Below the pieces are notes generated by a model. It made no database searches. It saw only the letters and a list, made by a program, of their open reading frames with translations, and was not told where the DNA came from. 29,903 nt of DNA from an uncultured Lachnospiraceae bacterium. GTDB taxonomy: Bacteria; Bacillota; Clostridia; Lachnospirales; Lachnospiraceae. Below are positions 1 to 8,842 of the stretch, one piece after another. The DNA is taken from NCBI GenBank assembly GCA_934437985.1, contig CAKSBI010000029.1, forward strand, positions 1-29,903, in the 5' to 3' direction. The number at the start of each line of letters is the position of its first letter. Positions within the stretch are counted from its first letter, which is position 1. The position numbers and the translations under genes were made by a program.

Positions 1-16
1 CAGAGGCATAAGATTA

Positions 17-46
17 GCGGCATGCCATCAATCATGGACATGCCGC
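17..46 (-). terminator. Inverted repeat downstream of the xylanase gene, possible terminator
   Basis: Perfect 8-bp arms GCGGCATG (17-24) and CATGCCGC (39-46) flank a 14-nt loop, about 50 nt after the xylanase stop codon. Read on the minus strand the stem is followed by TAATCTTATG, which is only weakly U-rich, so termination at this site is an inference from position. Confidence 0.4.
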
Positions 47-95
47 CTCCCCTTTTCAATGCAATTATTATTTTTCTTTTACCCAGCCTGTCATG

Positions 96-2198
96 TTAGC
101 GGATCGGTTCAAATATCCACTGCTGGTTGGTTCCCGCTGCGTAAGCCCACTGACATACATTCACTCCGTCCGACGTTCCGAAATTATATACATCAAGCGC
201 CTTCTTTCCACCCGAAACCTTAGTTGTGATTCCAAACACTCCTGACTTTACCTGTTCTAACCTGAACTTCTGGGCATCCGCCCCATTGGCTGAATATGTC
301 TGGATGTTGGTTCCATTGTCGTTAGCCCCATACTGGACATCAAGCATATATCCATTACCGTTTTTGAGCGTAATATATCCGTCACCGGTATTGGTTACAT
401 ACCATCTCTGCCCCTGGACCCCTGTACCGGTTCCAATCTCAACATTAACACCATTACCGCCTTGGTTATTGGCAGCCTGCAGATATTTCTGTGCATGAAC
501 ACTCTTGATATAGTACCAGCCATTGCTGACTGTCTGTGCTGCCTCCTGCTGAACCGCCTCGAATGTCCATGTCTGGTTTGAACCGGCTGCATATGACCAC
601 TGGCATACATTTACTCCGTCCGATGTTCCAAAGTTATATACATCAAGTGCCTTTTTATCACCTGAAACCTTAGTTGTAATTCCATAAACACCCGATTTTG
701 ATGTCTTTACGATCTTGAACTTCTGGGCATCCGCTCCATTGGCTGAATATGTCTGGATATTGGTTCCATTATCGTTTGCCCCATACTGGACATCAAGCAT
801 ATATCCAAGGCCGTTTTTAAGTGTTACATATCCGTTACCTGTGTTGGTTACGTACCATTTCTGTGCATCTGCACTTCTTCCTGTTCCAATCTCGACATTA
901 ACGCCATTGGCACCTGTGTTGCCGGCAGCCTGAAGATACTTCTGAGAATTGGTATTCTTTATATAATACCATCCATCATTAATTGATGCGGCCTCCAAGG
1001 TTGATGAAGAGCCACCTCCGGAGGATGTACCCCCACCTGTTGTAATTCCGGCATCTGAATACGCCTGAAGCACTGCATAATAAGCCTGCTTAGGGTTGCC
1101 AAGTGTTGAGAAAAGCAATGGCTTCTCACCTTTTATCCACGTTACCGCATCTGATATTCCCCAAAATGTTAATCCTGTAATCTTAGCACCATTTTTCTTA
1201 AGGTTAAGTATATTCTTCATGAGCGAATACATATAGTCGGCAAGATCCGTGTCACCCTTATTAGTTACATCAAGCTCTGTAATCTGTACTTCAAAGCCTG
1301 CATTAAGGAATGACTTTAATGCTGATGTGTAGTAATCAACTGATGGGAATGATGTACCAAGATGTGACTGCATTCCAACACCATTACATATCTTACCGCC
1401 CGAATTAATGTAATTGATCATAGTTATTACATCATTTACTTCCATGTATGTGTTAAAGTCATTATAGAAAAGGCTTACCTTATCTGTCAGCTTAAAATAG
1501 CTTAAGCAGTCGTATGCATACTGGAACGCCTTTTTCACGAAAGCAGGCGTTGTCCCGCATTTGCCATAAACAGCCTCCCAGCCTGAATTAGTAGCGTGGA
1601 GATATTCATTAACAACATCCCAGCAGTATACAACGCTTCCGTACCGGCTCTGGTATACATGGTTCATAACTGTCTTAATGTAGTATTCCATACGTACATC
1701 CATAACACTCTGTGACACATAACCATAATTAGTTGAGTACCCTGTCCTGAAGAACCACGAAGGTGTCTGTGAATGCCATACAAGCGTATGCGCCCTTACA
1801 CCTATTCCATTCTCATAGCATATCTTAAGAACCTTATCAATCGTATCAAAATTGATTTTAGGAAGATAGGATTCTGTACAGCCTGATGGCACGTAGTACC
1901 CAAGACTCTTTGCCTGATCCTTTGATATAAGTGTCGGGGAATATCCAAGAAGTGCATCCGGCTTCATCTCATTTTCAAGTGTAATACTGTTATACTGTGA
2001 TTTTACATGCTTCATTGTATTGGAATCAATCATCTGTGAATAATTGATGCATGTTCCTGAACGCCCGAACAGTGAACCATAAGTATCAAGCAGCGTTCCG
2101 GCTGCTTCAGTTTTCTGTGACGGAACAATAACTGAGCCAAGCACCATAGCTCCTACCGCTAATGTGCTGACAACCTTTTTCAATAATTTTTTAATCAT
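96..2198 (-). CDS. Secreted GH10 endo-1,4-beta-xylanase with two C-terminal ricin-type (CBM13-like) domains
   Basis: This 700-aa protein should be exported and cleave internal beta-1,4 links of xylan. A lysine-rich hydrophobic signal peptide covers residues 1 to about 33 (ends near TEAA). The GH10 barrel runs from about 34 to 382: HTLVWHSQTPSW (137-148), the acid/base glutamate E198 in WDVVNE, the nucleophile E308 in ITELD and WGISD (346-350). A Gly/Ser linker (388-400) leads to two ricin B-type repeats at about 405-548 and 556-698. The two are nearly identical over long stretches (YMLDVQYGANDNGTNIQTYS in both), offset by about 150 residues. The start is supported by AGGAGGT at 2211-2217, 12 nt before the ATG. 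It stands alone and divergent from the next gene; family and catalytic residues are clear, while the exact carbohydrate bound by the ricin domains is not. Confidence 0.95.
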   Translation of the reverse strand: MIKKLLKKVVSTLAVGAMVLGSVIVPSQKTEAAGTLLDTYGSLFGRSGTCINYSQMIDSNTMKHVKSQYNSITLENEMKPDALLGYSPTLISKDQAKSLGYYVPSGCTESYLPKINFDTIDKVLKICYENGIGVRAHTLVWHSQTPSWFFRTGYSTNYGYVSQSVMDVRMEYYIKTVMNHVYQSRYGSVVYCWDVVNEYLHATNSGWEAVYGKCGTTPAFVKKAFQYAYDCLSYFKLTDKVSLFYNDFNTYMEVNDVITMINYINSGGKICNGVGMQSHLGTSFPSVDYYTSALKSFLNAGFEVQITELDVTNKGDTDLADYMYSLMKNILNLKKNGAKITGLTFWGISDAVTWIKGEKPLLFSTLGNPKQAYYAVLQAYSDAGITTGGGTSSGGGSSSTLEAASINDGWYYIKNTNSQKYLQAAGNTGANGVNVEIGTGRSADAQKWYVTNTGNGYVTLKNGLGYMLDVQYGANDNGTNIQTYSANGADAQKFKIVKTSKSGVYGITTKVSGDKKALDVYNFGTSDGVNVCQWSYAAGSNQTWTFEAVQQEAAQTVSNGWYYIKSVHAQKYLQAANNQGGNGVNVEIGTGTGVQGQRWYVTNTGDGYITLKNGNGYMLDVQYGANDNGTNIQTYSANGADAQKFRLEQVKSGVFGITTKVSGGKKALDVYNFGTSDGVNVCQWAYAAGTNQQWIFEPIR

Positions 2199-2248
2199 AC
2201 TAACAAAATAACCTCCTGACTTTTCTCATTTTAATAAACCCATTTGCC

Positions 2249-2430
2249 AATATTGCACTTTGCACATATTATTCTTAATTACATTATATGTTTTAGTGGT
2301 TTTGCTGCCCTCCTTTGCATTATAATAATTATTTTATTGTGATATCGCACAATATTATGTATCTATTTTACATGCTTTTGTACATATTGCACAATTCACA
2401 ATATGAATTATATCAATACACAATATTGTG
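2249..2430. promoter_or_regulatory. Cluster of related dyads, candidate operators of the xylanase gene
   Basis: Four dyads with TATTG/CAATA-like arms lie in the xylanase upstream region. They are the perfect palindrome CACAATATTGTG (2419-2430), ATATTG...CAATAT (2384-2404), TATTGTG-N6-CACAATA (2335-2354) and AATAT...ATATT containing TTGCAC and TGCAC (2249-2270). The first lies between the -35 and -10 boxes and the second covers the predicted start point, typical repressor positions. The regulator is unknown. The rest of the 2199-2616 gap is AT-rich and holds the two divergent promoters but no gene. Confidence 0.5.
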
Positions 2431-2435
2431 GTCAA
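2407..2435 (-). promoter_or_regulatory. SigA-type promoter of the xylanase gene
   Basis: On the minus strand TTGACC (2430-2435) is separated by exactly 17 nt from a perfect TATAAT (2407-2412). The predicted start near 2400 gives a leader of about 200 nt. A 12-bp palindrome fills most of the spacer. Confidence 0.6.
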
Positions 2436-2536
2436 TTGTTTTTTCATAAAATAAAATAAACCACATGAATTTTGACAGGAGATATATATTTTACATTCAG
2501 GAATGAAGATTAAAAACGAAGATTGGATTAATAGAC

Positions 2537-2566
2537 TTGCATAAAACAGACCACCTATATTATAAT
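2537..2566 (+). promoter_or_regulatory. Probable promoter of the HgdB-like/activase gene pair
   Basis: TTGCAT (2537-2542) and a perfect TATAAT (2561-2566) are spaced by 18 nt and lie about 50 nt before the 2617 start codon. AGAGG (2606-2610) serves as the ribosome binding site. Confidence 0.5.
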
Positions 2567-2616
2567 ATGTAGATAATTATTTATGATTAATATGTACGAG
2601 GTAATAGAGGATATAT

Positions 2617-3867
2617 ATGAAACACGTAAAAAACAGAGTTGAATTCACCAAAGACATGAAAAAAGATCATGTTATACTGGCACCGGATATCTTTCCAATG
2701 CACATGAAGCTGCTTGAGAAGATATTCGGCCTGTACGGATACAGGGTTGAGGTTCTTCATTACCAGGGCAAACACGTCCTGGACACCGGCCTCCAATACG
2801 TACACAATGATATGTGCTATCCTGCCATATGTTCTATCGGGCAGCAGCTGTATGCCCTTCAATGTGGTGACTACGACCCACACAAGGTCGCCCTTATCCA
2901 GTTTCAGACCGGCGGCGGATGCCGTGCATCCAATTACATTAAGCTTCTGCGTAAAGCACTCAGGAATATGGATATGGAATATGTTCCCGTTATTTCACTG
3001 AGCTTTACAGGTCTTGAGAAAAACAGCGGTTTTAAGCTTACACCGCTTATGCTGTTCAAAGGTATCATGGCAATTGTATACGGAGATATGCTTATGCTAC
3101 TGCGCAATCAGACCAAGCCATACGAATGCAATGCCGGAGATACAGAGGCGCTTGTTAACACATGGGTTGACAGGCTTATTGCACAGTTTGAACACAACAA
3201 AGGTCTTGCAGGCAAATCAGTTGAACGGAATCTGAGTGCAATTGCAAGTGATTTTAATAACATTAAGCGTTCATCAGAAACCAAAACCCGCGTTGGAATT
3301 GTCGGAGAGATATATGTCAAATATTCTCCATTTGGCAATAACAATCTGGAACGTTTTCTTGAAGAGCAGGACTGTGAGGTTATGGTTCCGGGCGTTCTGG
3401 GTTTTCTTCAGTATTGTTTCCACAATATGGTAATGGATTATAAGTTATATGACATGGGGCCGGTAGTGCATCACATAAGCAGCCTGGCTGAAAAGATCAT
3501 GGCTAAGATGGAACGCCGCATGATAAATGTTCTCTCAGAATATCCGAATTTTGTTAAACCTTCATCATTTAAAGAACTGACAGCACTTGCTGACAGTATT
3601 ATCGACCGTGGTGTTAAGATGGGTGAAGGCTGGCTTCTTCCTGCAGAGATGGTTGAGCTTATTGAAAAAGGATACAATAACATTGTATGCGCCCAGCCTT
3701 TTGGCTGCCTTCCTAACCATATTGTCGGAAAGGGAGTTATCCGCACACTTAAGGAGATGTATCCATATTCCAATGTATGCCCGATTGATTACGATGCCGG
3801 CGCTACCAAAGTTAATCAGGAAAACCGTATTAAGCTTATGATAGCTGTCGCTAGAGAACAGAATTAG
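2617..3867 (+). CDS. HgdB/BcrC-like 2-hydroxyacyl-CoA dehydratase-family iron-sulfur protein (COG3581 type)
   Basis: The 416-aa protein resembles the electron-accepting, cluster-binding partner of ATP-driven activases (2-hydroxyacyl-CoA dehydratase subunit family; double-cubane proteins are relatives). Visible features are NDMCYPAIC with C67 and C72, TGGGCRASN with C102, CAQPFGCLPNH with C358 and C364, and the family-typical end YDAGATKVNQENRIK (392-406). These cysteines could carry the Fe-S cluster, but which ones do so is inference. The gene is followed 26 nt later by the activase. In many Firmicutes the equivalent sequence is the C-terminal part of one large polypeptide with the activase; here it is a separate gene placed upstream. 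The substrate is unknown, and nothing nearby indicates a fermentation pathway such as glutamate or lactate reduction. Confidence 0.8.
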   Translation: MKHVKNRVEFTKDMKKDHVILAPDIFPMHMKLLEKIFGLYGYRVEVLHYQGKHVLDTGLQYVHNDMCYPAICSIGQQLYALQCGDYDPHKVALIQFQTGGGCRASNYIKLLRKALRNMDMEYVPVISLSFTGLEKNSGFKLTPLMLFKGIMAIVYGDMLMLLRNQTKPYECNAGDTEALVNTWVDRLIAQFEHNKGLAGKSVERNLSAIASDFNNIKRSSETKTRVGIVGEIYVKYSPFGNNNLERFLEEQDCEVMVPGVLGFLQYCFHNMVMDYKLYDMGPVVHHISSLAEKIMAKMERRMINVLSEYPNFVKPSSFKELTALADSIIDRGVKMGEGWLLPAEMVELIEKGYNNIVCAQPFGCLPNHIVGKGVIRTLKEMYPYSNVCPIDYDAGATKVNQENRIKLMIAVAREQN

Positions 3868-3893
3868 TGTCTGGAAAGGTTTGGTAACATAAA

Positions 3894-6818
3894 ATGAAAC
3901 GAATTGGACTTGACGTAGGTTCAACTACAATAAAATGTGTTGTTCTTGATGAGCAGAATAATATAATATATTCAGATTATAAAAGACATCTGTCGCGTAT
4001 TGCATCAATGTCGCAGCAGCTGTTGTCAGAGATATCGTCTGAATTCCCCGGCGAGGATATGTCTATCGTAATATCCGGTTCCGCAGGTATGGGTATAGCC
4101 AACGATATGAATATCCCTTTTGTCCAGGAGGTATATGCTACAAGAACCTCAGTTAAGAATCTTCTGCCTGAAACTGATACTGTTATAGAACTCGGAGGCG
4201 AGGATGCAAAGATTCTTTTCCTGTCAAACGGACTTGAAGTACGTATGAACGGAAGCTGCGCCGGTGGTACCGGTGCGTTTATTGACCAGATGGCTACACT
4301 TATGAATGTGAGCCCGGATGACCTTAACGGGCTTGCCGCTTCACACGAAAAGCTATATACAATTGCCTCAAGATGCGGGGTATTTGCCAAGACAGATATA
4401 CAGCCGCTTATTAACCAGGGTGCAAAGAAAGAAGACATTGCAGCAAGTATTCTGTACGCTGTAGTTAACCAGACTATCGGCGGACTTGCACAGGGCCGTG
4501 ACATTGAGGGCAATGTTTTGTACCTCGGAGGACCCCTTACGTTCTTTACGGAGCTTCGCAAGGCATTCAACAAAGTACTCGGGCTTGAAGGAATCTGTCC
4601 TGACAATTCACTGTATTTTGTCGCACTTGGTGCAGCAATGTCCCCTACAGACAATGTTTACAATCTGGAGGATATGCAGAAAACGATAGCAGGCTATACT
4701 TCCAGCACAGGATATATCAGCTGTAAACCATTATTTGAATCAGATAACGAATATGATGGGTTTATAAAAAGGCACTCACATGATTCAGATAATATCCATG
4801 AAATAGATTCCCCGGCAGCCGGGATGTATCTTGGTATTGACGCCGGATCAACAACAGTAAAGGCTGTTCTTTGTGATGATGACGGCAATATATTTTTCCC
4901 AAGCTATCAGTCAAACAGCGGCAATCCTGTTCCGCTTATTAAGAAGTATCTTGACTCATTATATGAAAAATATCCGGATATCAACATCATATCCGCTGCC
5001 GTAACAGGATATGGTGAAGACATCATCCGCAACGCTTTCCACGTTGACTACGGAATTGTAGAGACTATTGCGCATTATACTGCTGCCAGGAAGTTTAAGC
5101 CGGATGTTGACTTTATTATTGATATCGGAGGACAGGATATCAAATGCTTTAAAATACACAACGGAGCAATTGACAACATTTTCCTTAACGAAGCCTGTTC
5201 TTCCGGCTGTGGTTCATTTCTTCAGACATTTGCCGGGGCACTCGGTTATGAAATGAGCGACTTTGCGAAGCTTGCGATCAACGCCGACTCTCCGGTAGAC
5301 CTTGGTTCCCGCTGTACCGTGTTCATGAACAGCTCGGTCAAGCAGGCACAGAAGGATGGGGCATCAATTAACAACATATCTGCCGGTCTTTCAATCAGCG
5401 TTGTAAAGAATGCCCTATATAAGGTCATACGATGTGCCAATACAGATTCCCTTGGCAAAAATATTGTCGTACAGGGCGGAACATTCCTTAATGATTCTGT
5501 ACTGCGTGCTTTTGAACAGGAAATCGGGCGTGATGTAATCCGTCCACACATCTCGGGGCTTATGGGTGCCTACGGTGCCGCATTGTATGCAAAGGAACGC
5601 TGTAAGGGTGAAGGTCACAGCAGCATATCTACAGCCGATGACCTTAAGGTTTTCTCTCATGAAGTAAAGGCTGTTACATGCAATGGCTGTAACAATCATT
5701 GCCGGCTGACGATCAACACCTTTGACGGTGGAAGGAAGTTCATTGCCGGTAACCGCTGTGAAAAACCCCTGAACCTTCCAAAGGCAACGGTTCACTACGA
5801 CCTGTATGAATATAAAAATGAATTATTGTCACAATACAGGCATAATGATATAGACCCTTCAAAACCAACGGTCGGAATTCCAATGGCTCTTAATATGTAC
5901 GAGCTGCTGCCATTCTGGTATACAATGTTCAGAGGCCTTGGATTTAACGTGGTAGTATCGCCACCTTCCAACAGGCAGCTTTATCTGGATGGCCAGCACA
6001 CAATTCCGTCAGATACGATATGTTTCCCTGCAAAGCTTGTACATGGACATATCGAAGCACTTGTGAGGGAAAATGTTGATGCTGTCTTCTATCCATGCAT
6101 GAGCTACAATCTGGATGAAGACCTTGGCGACAACCATTACAATTGCCCTGTAGTTGCTTACTACCCTGTAGTCATCAACGCCAATGTCAAAAGCATTAAA
6201 GACAGGGTTTTCATAAAGGACTTCATTGGCATACACAATAAGAAAGCATTCTGTAAGCATTTCCGTGAGATTATGTCAAAGCATGGTTACAGCTTTTCTG
6301 CTTCAGAGATTAAAGCTGCTGCAAAGGCTGCTTACGCTGAATATGACAAACACATGCAAAGCATCAGAAGCAAGGCTGAAGAATATATGGATATAGCCCG
6401 CAAAGAAAGCCTTCCTGTAATCGTACTTGCAGGCAGACCTTATCACATTGACCCTGAAGTTAATCATGGCATTAACAAAATGATCTGCAACCTTGGAGCA
6501 GTTGTTCTTACTGAAGACAGCATAAGCTGGCGTGAGTCAAGATTTGAGACAAAGGTTCTTAATCAGTGGACTTATCATGCCAGAATGTACGCAGCGGCAA
6601 AATATATAGCAGACACCAAGGATGAACCGCTTAACATGAACCTTGTGCAGCTTGTTTCATTTGGCTGCGGTGTCGATGCAGTAACTACTGATGAAACACG
6701 TTCGATCATCGAAAGCTCAGGCAAGATATACACACAGATTAAAATAGACGAAGTATCAAACATGGGCGCAATCAGAATAAGACTAAGAAGCCTGTTCTCA
6801 GCTGCAGGAATCGTATAA
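3894..6818 (+). CDS. Double BadF/HgdC-type acyl-CoA dehydratase activase with DUF2229 region
   Basis: This 974-aa protein has two consecutive ASKHA-fold activase domains. Domain 1 (about 1-250) starts IGLDVGSTTIK and has NGSCAGGTGAF (C122) and SRCGVFAKTD (C161). Domain 2 (about 310-570) starts LGIDAGSTTVK and has ACSSGCGSF (C435, C439) and SRCTVFMNSS (C474). In the family these loops bind ATP and hold a [4Fe-4S] cluster that is energised by ATP hydrolysis. The rest (about 590-974) is a DUF2229-like region that opens with CNGCNNHC (C596, C599, C603) and C622, a plausible further cluster site. It presumably drives low-potential electrons into the HgdB-like protein encoded 26 nt upstream. The ribosome binding site is weak (AAGG at 3876-3879). 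Reaction and substrate cannot be told from sequence. Confidence 0.82.
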   Translation: MKRIGLDVGSTTIKCVVLDEQNNIIYSDYKRHLSRIASMSQQLLSEISSEFPGEDMSIVISGSAGMGIANDMNIPFVQEVYATRTSVKNLLPETDTVIELGGEDAKILFLSNGLEVRMNGSCAGGTGAFIDQMATLMNVSPDDLNGLAASHEKLYTIASRCGVFAKTDIQPLINQGAKKEDIAASILYAVVNQTIGGLAQGRDIEGNVLYLGGPLTFFTELRKAFNKVLGLEGICPDNSLYFVALGAAMSPTDNVYNLEDMQKTIAGYTSSTGYISCKPLFESDNEYDGFIKRHSHDSDNIHEIDSPAAGMYLGIDAGSTTVKAVLCDDDGNIFFPSYQSNSGNPVPLIKKYLDSLYEKYPDINIISAAVTGYGEDIIRNAFHVDYGIVETIAHYTAARKFKPDVDFIIDIGGQDIKCFKIHNGAIDNIFLNEACSSGCGSFLQTFAGALGYEMSDFAKLAINADSPVDLGSRCTVFMNSSVKQAQKDGASINNISAGLSISVVKNALYKVIRCANTDSLGKNIVVQGGTFLNDSVLRAFEQEIGRDVIRPHISGLMGAYGAALYAKERCKGEGHSSISTADDLKVFSHEVKAVTCNGCNNHCRLTINTFDGGRKFIAGNRCEKPLNLPKATVHYDLYEYKNELLSQYRHNDIDPSKPTVGIPMALNMYELLPFWYTMFRGLGFNVVVSPPSNRQLYLDGQHTIPSDTICFPAKLVHGHIEALVRENVDAVFYPCMSYNLDEDLGDNHYNCPVVAYYPVVINANVKSIKDRVFIKDFIGIHNKKAFCKHFREIMSKHGYSFSASEIKAAAKAAYAEYDKHMQSIRSKAEEYMDIARKESLPVIVLAGRPYHIDPEVNHGINKMICNLGAVVLTEDSISWRESRFETKVLNQWTYHARMYAAAKYIADTKDEPLNMNLVQLVSFGCGVDAVTTDETRSIIESSGKIYTQIKIDEVSNMGAIRIRLRSLFSAAGIV

Positions 6819-6879
6819 CATGCCTGCGGATTGTTCCGTGCTTCACACTCCCACAATCCTACCCAATATTCGCATATCT

Positions 6880-6900
6880 TGGGATTATCATCCCACTTTT
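6880..6900 (+). terminator. Possible weak terminator after the activase gene
   Basis: TGGGAT (6880-6885) and ATCCCA (6890-6895) form a short stem with a TATC loop, followed by CTTTT. The stem is short and the U-tract only four long, so this is tentative. Confidence 0.35.
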
Positions 6901-6916
6901 ATGCTCATATCGGGGC

Positions 6917-6976
6917 GGTTCAAAAGGTCTAAACCCACCTATGAGCGAGCTCATGTGGGTTTAGACCTTTTGAACC
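6917..6976. repeat. Long perfect inverted repeat between the activase and PTS genes
   Basis: A 22-bp arm at 6917-6938 (GGTTCAAAAGG...ACCCAC) is perfectly complementary to 6955-6976. Inside it ATGAGC (6941-6946) pairs with GCTCAT (6949-6954) around a GA loop, leaving only a CT bulge. No U-tract follows on either strand, so it does not look like an ordinary terminator. It could be a dispersed intergenic repeat, a small mobile-element remnant or a processed hairpin. The rest of the 6819-7180 gap shows no convincing gene. Confidence 0.6.
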
Positions 6977-7071
6977 TGGCATCATTATATTCATTAATAT
7001 CACATTCAACATCCCAAAACTTAGTTTCTGTCACTTATATAAATTCCCTTGATAATATTACCAGTATTGTC

Positions 7072-7155
7072 ATGTGCTATTTTGCACATCATATTACAAT
7101 AAAGTCAAATACCTCGCATCAGGCAGGCCTGCAATTGGCTTACCGCTTTTGCGAG
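7072..7155 (+). promoter_or_regulatory. Candidate operator and leader structure of the PTS gene
   Basis: ATGTGC (7072-7077) and GCACAT (7084-7089) form a dyad with the TGTGN-N6-NCACA geometry of CRP/FNR-family sites. Further down CTCGCA (7113-7118) can pair with TGCGAG (7150-7155), enclosing the perfect palindrome GCAGGCCTGC (7123-7132), just before the ribosome binding site GGGAG (7166-7170). No clear -35/-10 pair was recognised. The role in sugar regulation is inferred from position. Confidence 0.3.
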
Positions 7156-7180
7156 AATGAAAACCGGGAGTTGTTTGAAT

Positions 7181-8830
7181 ATGAAAGATAAAATATTTGG
7201 TGTTTTGCAGCGTATCGGCCGTAGTTTTATGCTGCCAATCGCAATTCTGCCTGTTGCCGGGCTGCTTCTAGGTATCGGCAGCTCATTTACCAATCCCACA
7301 ACAATTGATGCTTATGGGCTGACCAGGATACTCGGTGAGGGCACTATTTTGCACTCTCTGCTTATTGTAATGAAGGAAGTAGGCAGCGTAATATTTGATA
7401 ATCTGCCGCTTATATTTGCTGTAGGTGTTACAATAGGTATGGCAAAACGTGAAAAAGATGTTGCTGCCCTGTCAGCAGTCATAGCATTTTTTGTTATGAA
7501 TATTTCAATAAATGCGTTACTTAATATTAACGGATTAATCCTTGATGATGGTTCCGTATCCAACCAGGTTCTTGAAGGAACAATCACTAATACATGCGGC
7601 ATCCTTTCCCTGCAGATGGGAGTATTCGGCGGAATAATCGTCGGGCTTGGTGTCTCGGCACTTCACAACCGTTTCTACCGCATACAATTTCCTAATGCAC
7701 TCTCTTTTTTCGGTGGAACAAGATTTGTTCCAATTATATCTACATTAGTATATCTGCTTGTAGGTATTCTTATGTATTTTGTGTGGCCGGTTGTACAGAA
7801 TGGAATATACGCCCTTGGTGGTCTTGTCACCGGAAGCGGTTATGCAGGCACACTTATATTCGGACTCATAAAACGTGCCCTTATTCCTTTTGGTCTCCAT
7901 CATGTCTTCTATCTTCCTTTCTGGCAGACAGCTGTAGGAGGCACAATGAATGTTGCAGGACAGATGGTGCAGGGAGGGCAGAATATATTCTTTGCCGAGC
8001 TTGCCAATTCAAACCTGATATCACATTTTAGTTCTGATGCAACAAGATACTTTTCAGGAGAATTTATATTCATGATATTCGGGCTTCCGGGCGGCGCACT
8101 TGCAATGTACAGACAGGCAAAGCCCGAAAAAAAGAAAGCTGCCGGCGGGTTATTACTATCAGCGGCACTCACATCAATGCTCACCGGAATAACTGAGCCA
8201 CTTGAATTTTCTTTTCTTTTTGTAGCCCCTCTTTTATTTGTTGTACAGGTCATACTTGCCGGAACCGCATATATGATCGCCCATATGCTTAATATTGCAG
8301 TTGGCCTTACATTTTCCGGCGGACTTCTTGACTTATTTTTATTCGGAATACTTCAGGGCAATGAAAAGACAAGCTGGATGCTTATCATTCCTGTAGGAAT
8401 AATATATTTCTTCCTTTATTATTTTATATTTTCATTTTTGATAAAGCGGTTTAACATGAAAACACCGGGGCGTGAGGATGACGATACGGAAACAAGGCTG
8501 TACACAAAAGCTGATGTACGTGCGCGCCAGGAACAGACCGGCAGCTCCCAGACCGGCAGTACACAGGGCGGACCGGCACAGGCAGGTACAGAATGTTCAA
8601 TAAGCGAGCTTATCACCAAATGTCTTGGCGGCAAAGAAAATATTAATGATGTAGACTGCTGTGCCACAAGACTTCGTATAACCGTCAAGGATTCCTCCCT
8701 TGTCGATGACGACACCCTAAAATCCACGGGTGCCAAAGGTGTTATCCACAAAGGACAGGGCATTCAGGTTGTATATGGCCCTCATGTTACGGTTATCAAA
8801 TCCGACCTTGAAGACTATCTTGATATTTGA
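7181..8830 (+). CDS. PTS glucose-family EIICB sugar permease
   Basis: This 549-aa membrane protein should import and phosphorylate a sugar of the glucose/maltose/N-acetylglucosamine PTS group. EIIC covers about 1-430: RIGRSFMLPIAILPVAG near the start, PFGLHHVFYLPFWQT, GLPGGALAMYRQAKPE and the family signature TGITEPLEFSFLFVAP. A Gln/Gly/Thr-rich linker precedes EIIB (about 470-549), with DCCATRLR placing the phosphocysteine at C494. There is no EIIA domain, so a separate EIIA must serve it. I chose the ATG at 7181 because GGGAG lies 10 nt before it and the family begins at this point; an upstream in-frame ATG at 7157 would add eight residues. The exact sugar is not evident. No metabolic enzyme for it is adjacent. 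Confidence 0.88.
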   Translation: MKDKIFGVLQRIGRSFMLPIAILPVAGLLLGIGSSFTNPTTIDAYGLTRILGEGTILHSLLIVMKEVGSVIFDNLPLIFAVGVTIGMAKREKDVAALSAVIAFFVMNISINALLNINGLILDDGSVSNQVLEGTITNTCGILSLQMGVFGGIIVGLGVSALHNRFYRIQFPNALSFFGGTRFVPIISTLVYLLVGILMYFVWPVVQNGIYALGGLVTGSGYAGTLIFGLIKRALIPFGLHHVFYLPFWQTAVGGTMNVAGQMVQGGQNIFFAELANSNLISHFSSDATRYFSGEFIFMIFGLPGGALAMYRQAKPEKKKAAGGLLLSAALTSMLTGITEPLEFSFLFVAPLLFVVQVILAGTAYMIAHMLNIAVGLTFSGGLLDLFLFGILQGNEKTSWMLIIPVGIIYFFLYYFIFSFLIKRFNMKTPGREDDDTETRLYTKADVRARQEQTGSSQTGSTQGGPAQAGTECSISELITKCLGGKENINDVDCCATRLRITVKDSSLVDDDTLKSTGAKGVIHKGQGIQVVYGPHVTVIKSDLEDYLDI

Positions 8831-8842
8831 TATTCTATTATT

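Noticed and set aside
226..933. Two similar plus-strand open frames opposite the xylanase
   Set aside because: Their similarity only mirrors the duplicated ricin domains on the coding strand.
2202..2231. Nine-codon upstream frame (MRKVRRLFC) overlapping the xylanase ribosome binding site
   Set aside because: It lacks a convincing ribosome binding site of its own and so short a frame occurs easily by chance.
6820..7191. Plus-strand open frame of 123 codons in the activase-PTS gap
   Set aside because: It runs through the long perfect hairpin and the PTS ribosome binding site, has no ribosome binding site of its own and its composition is not protein-like.
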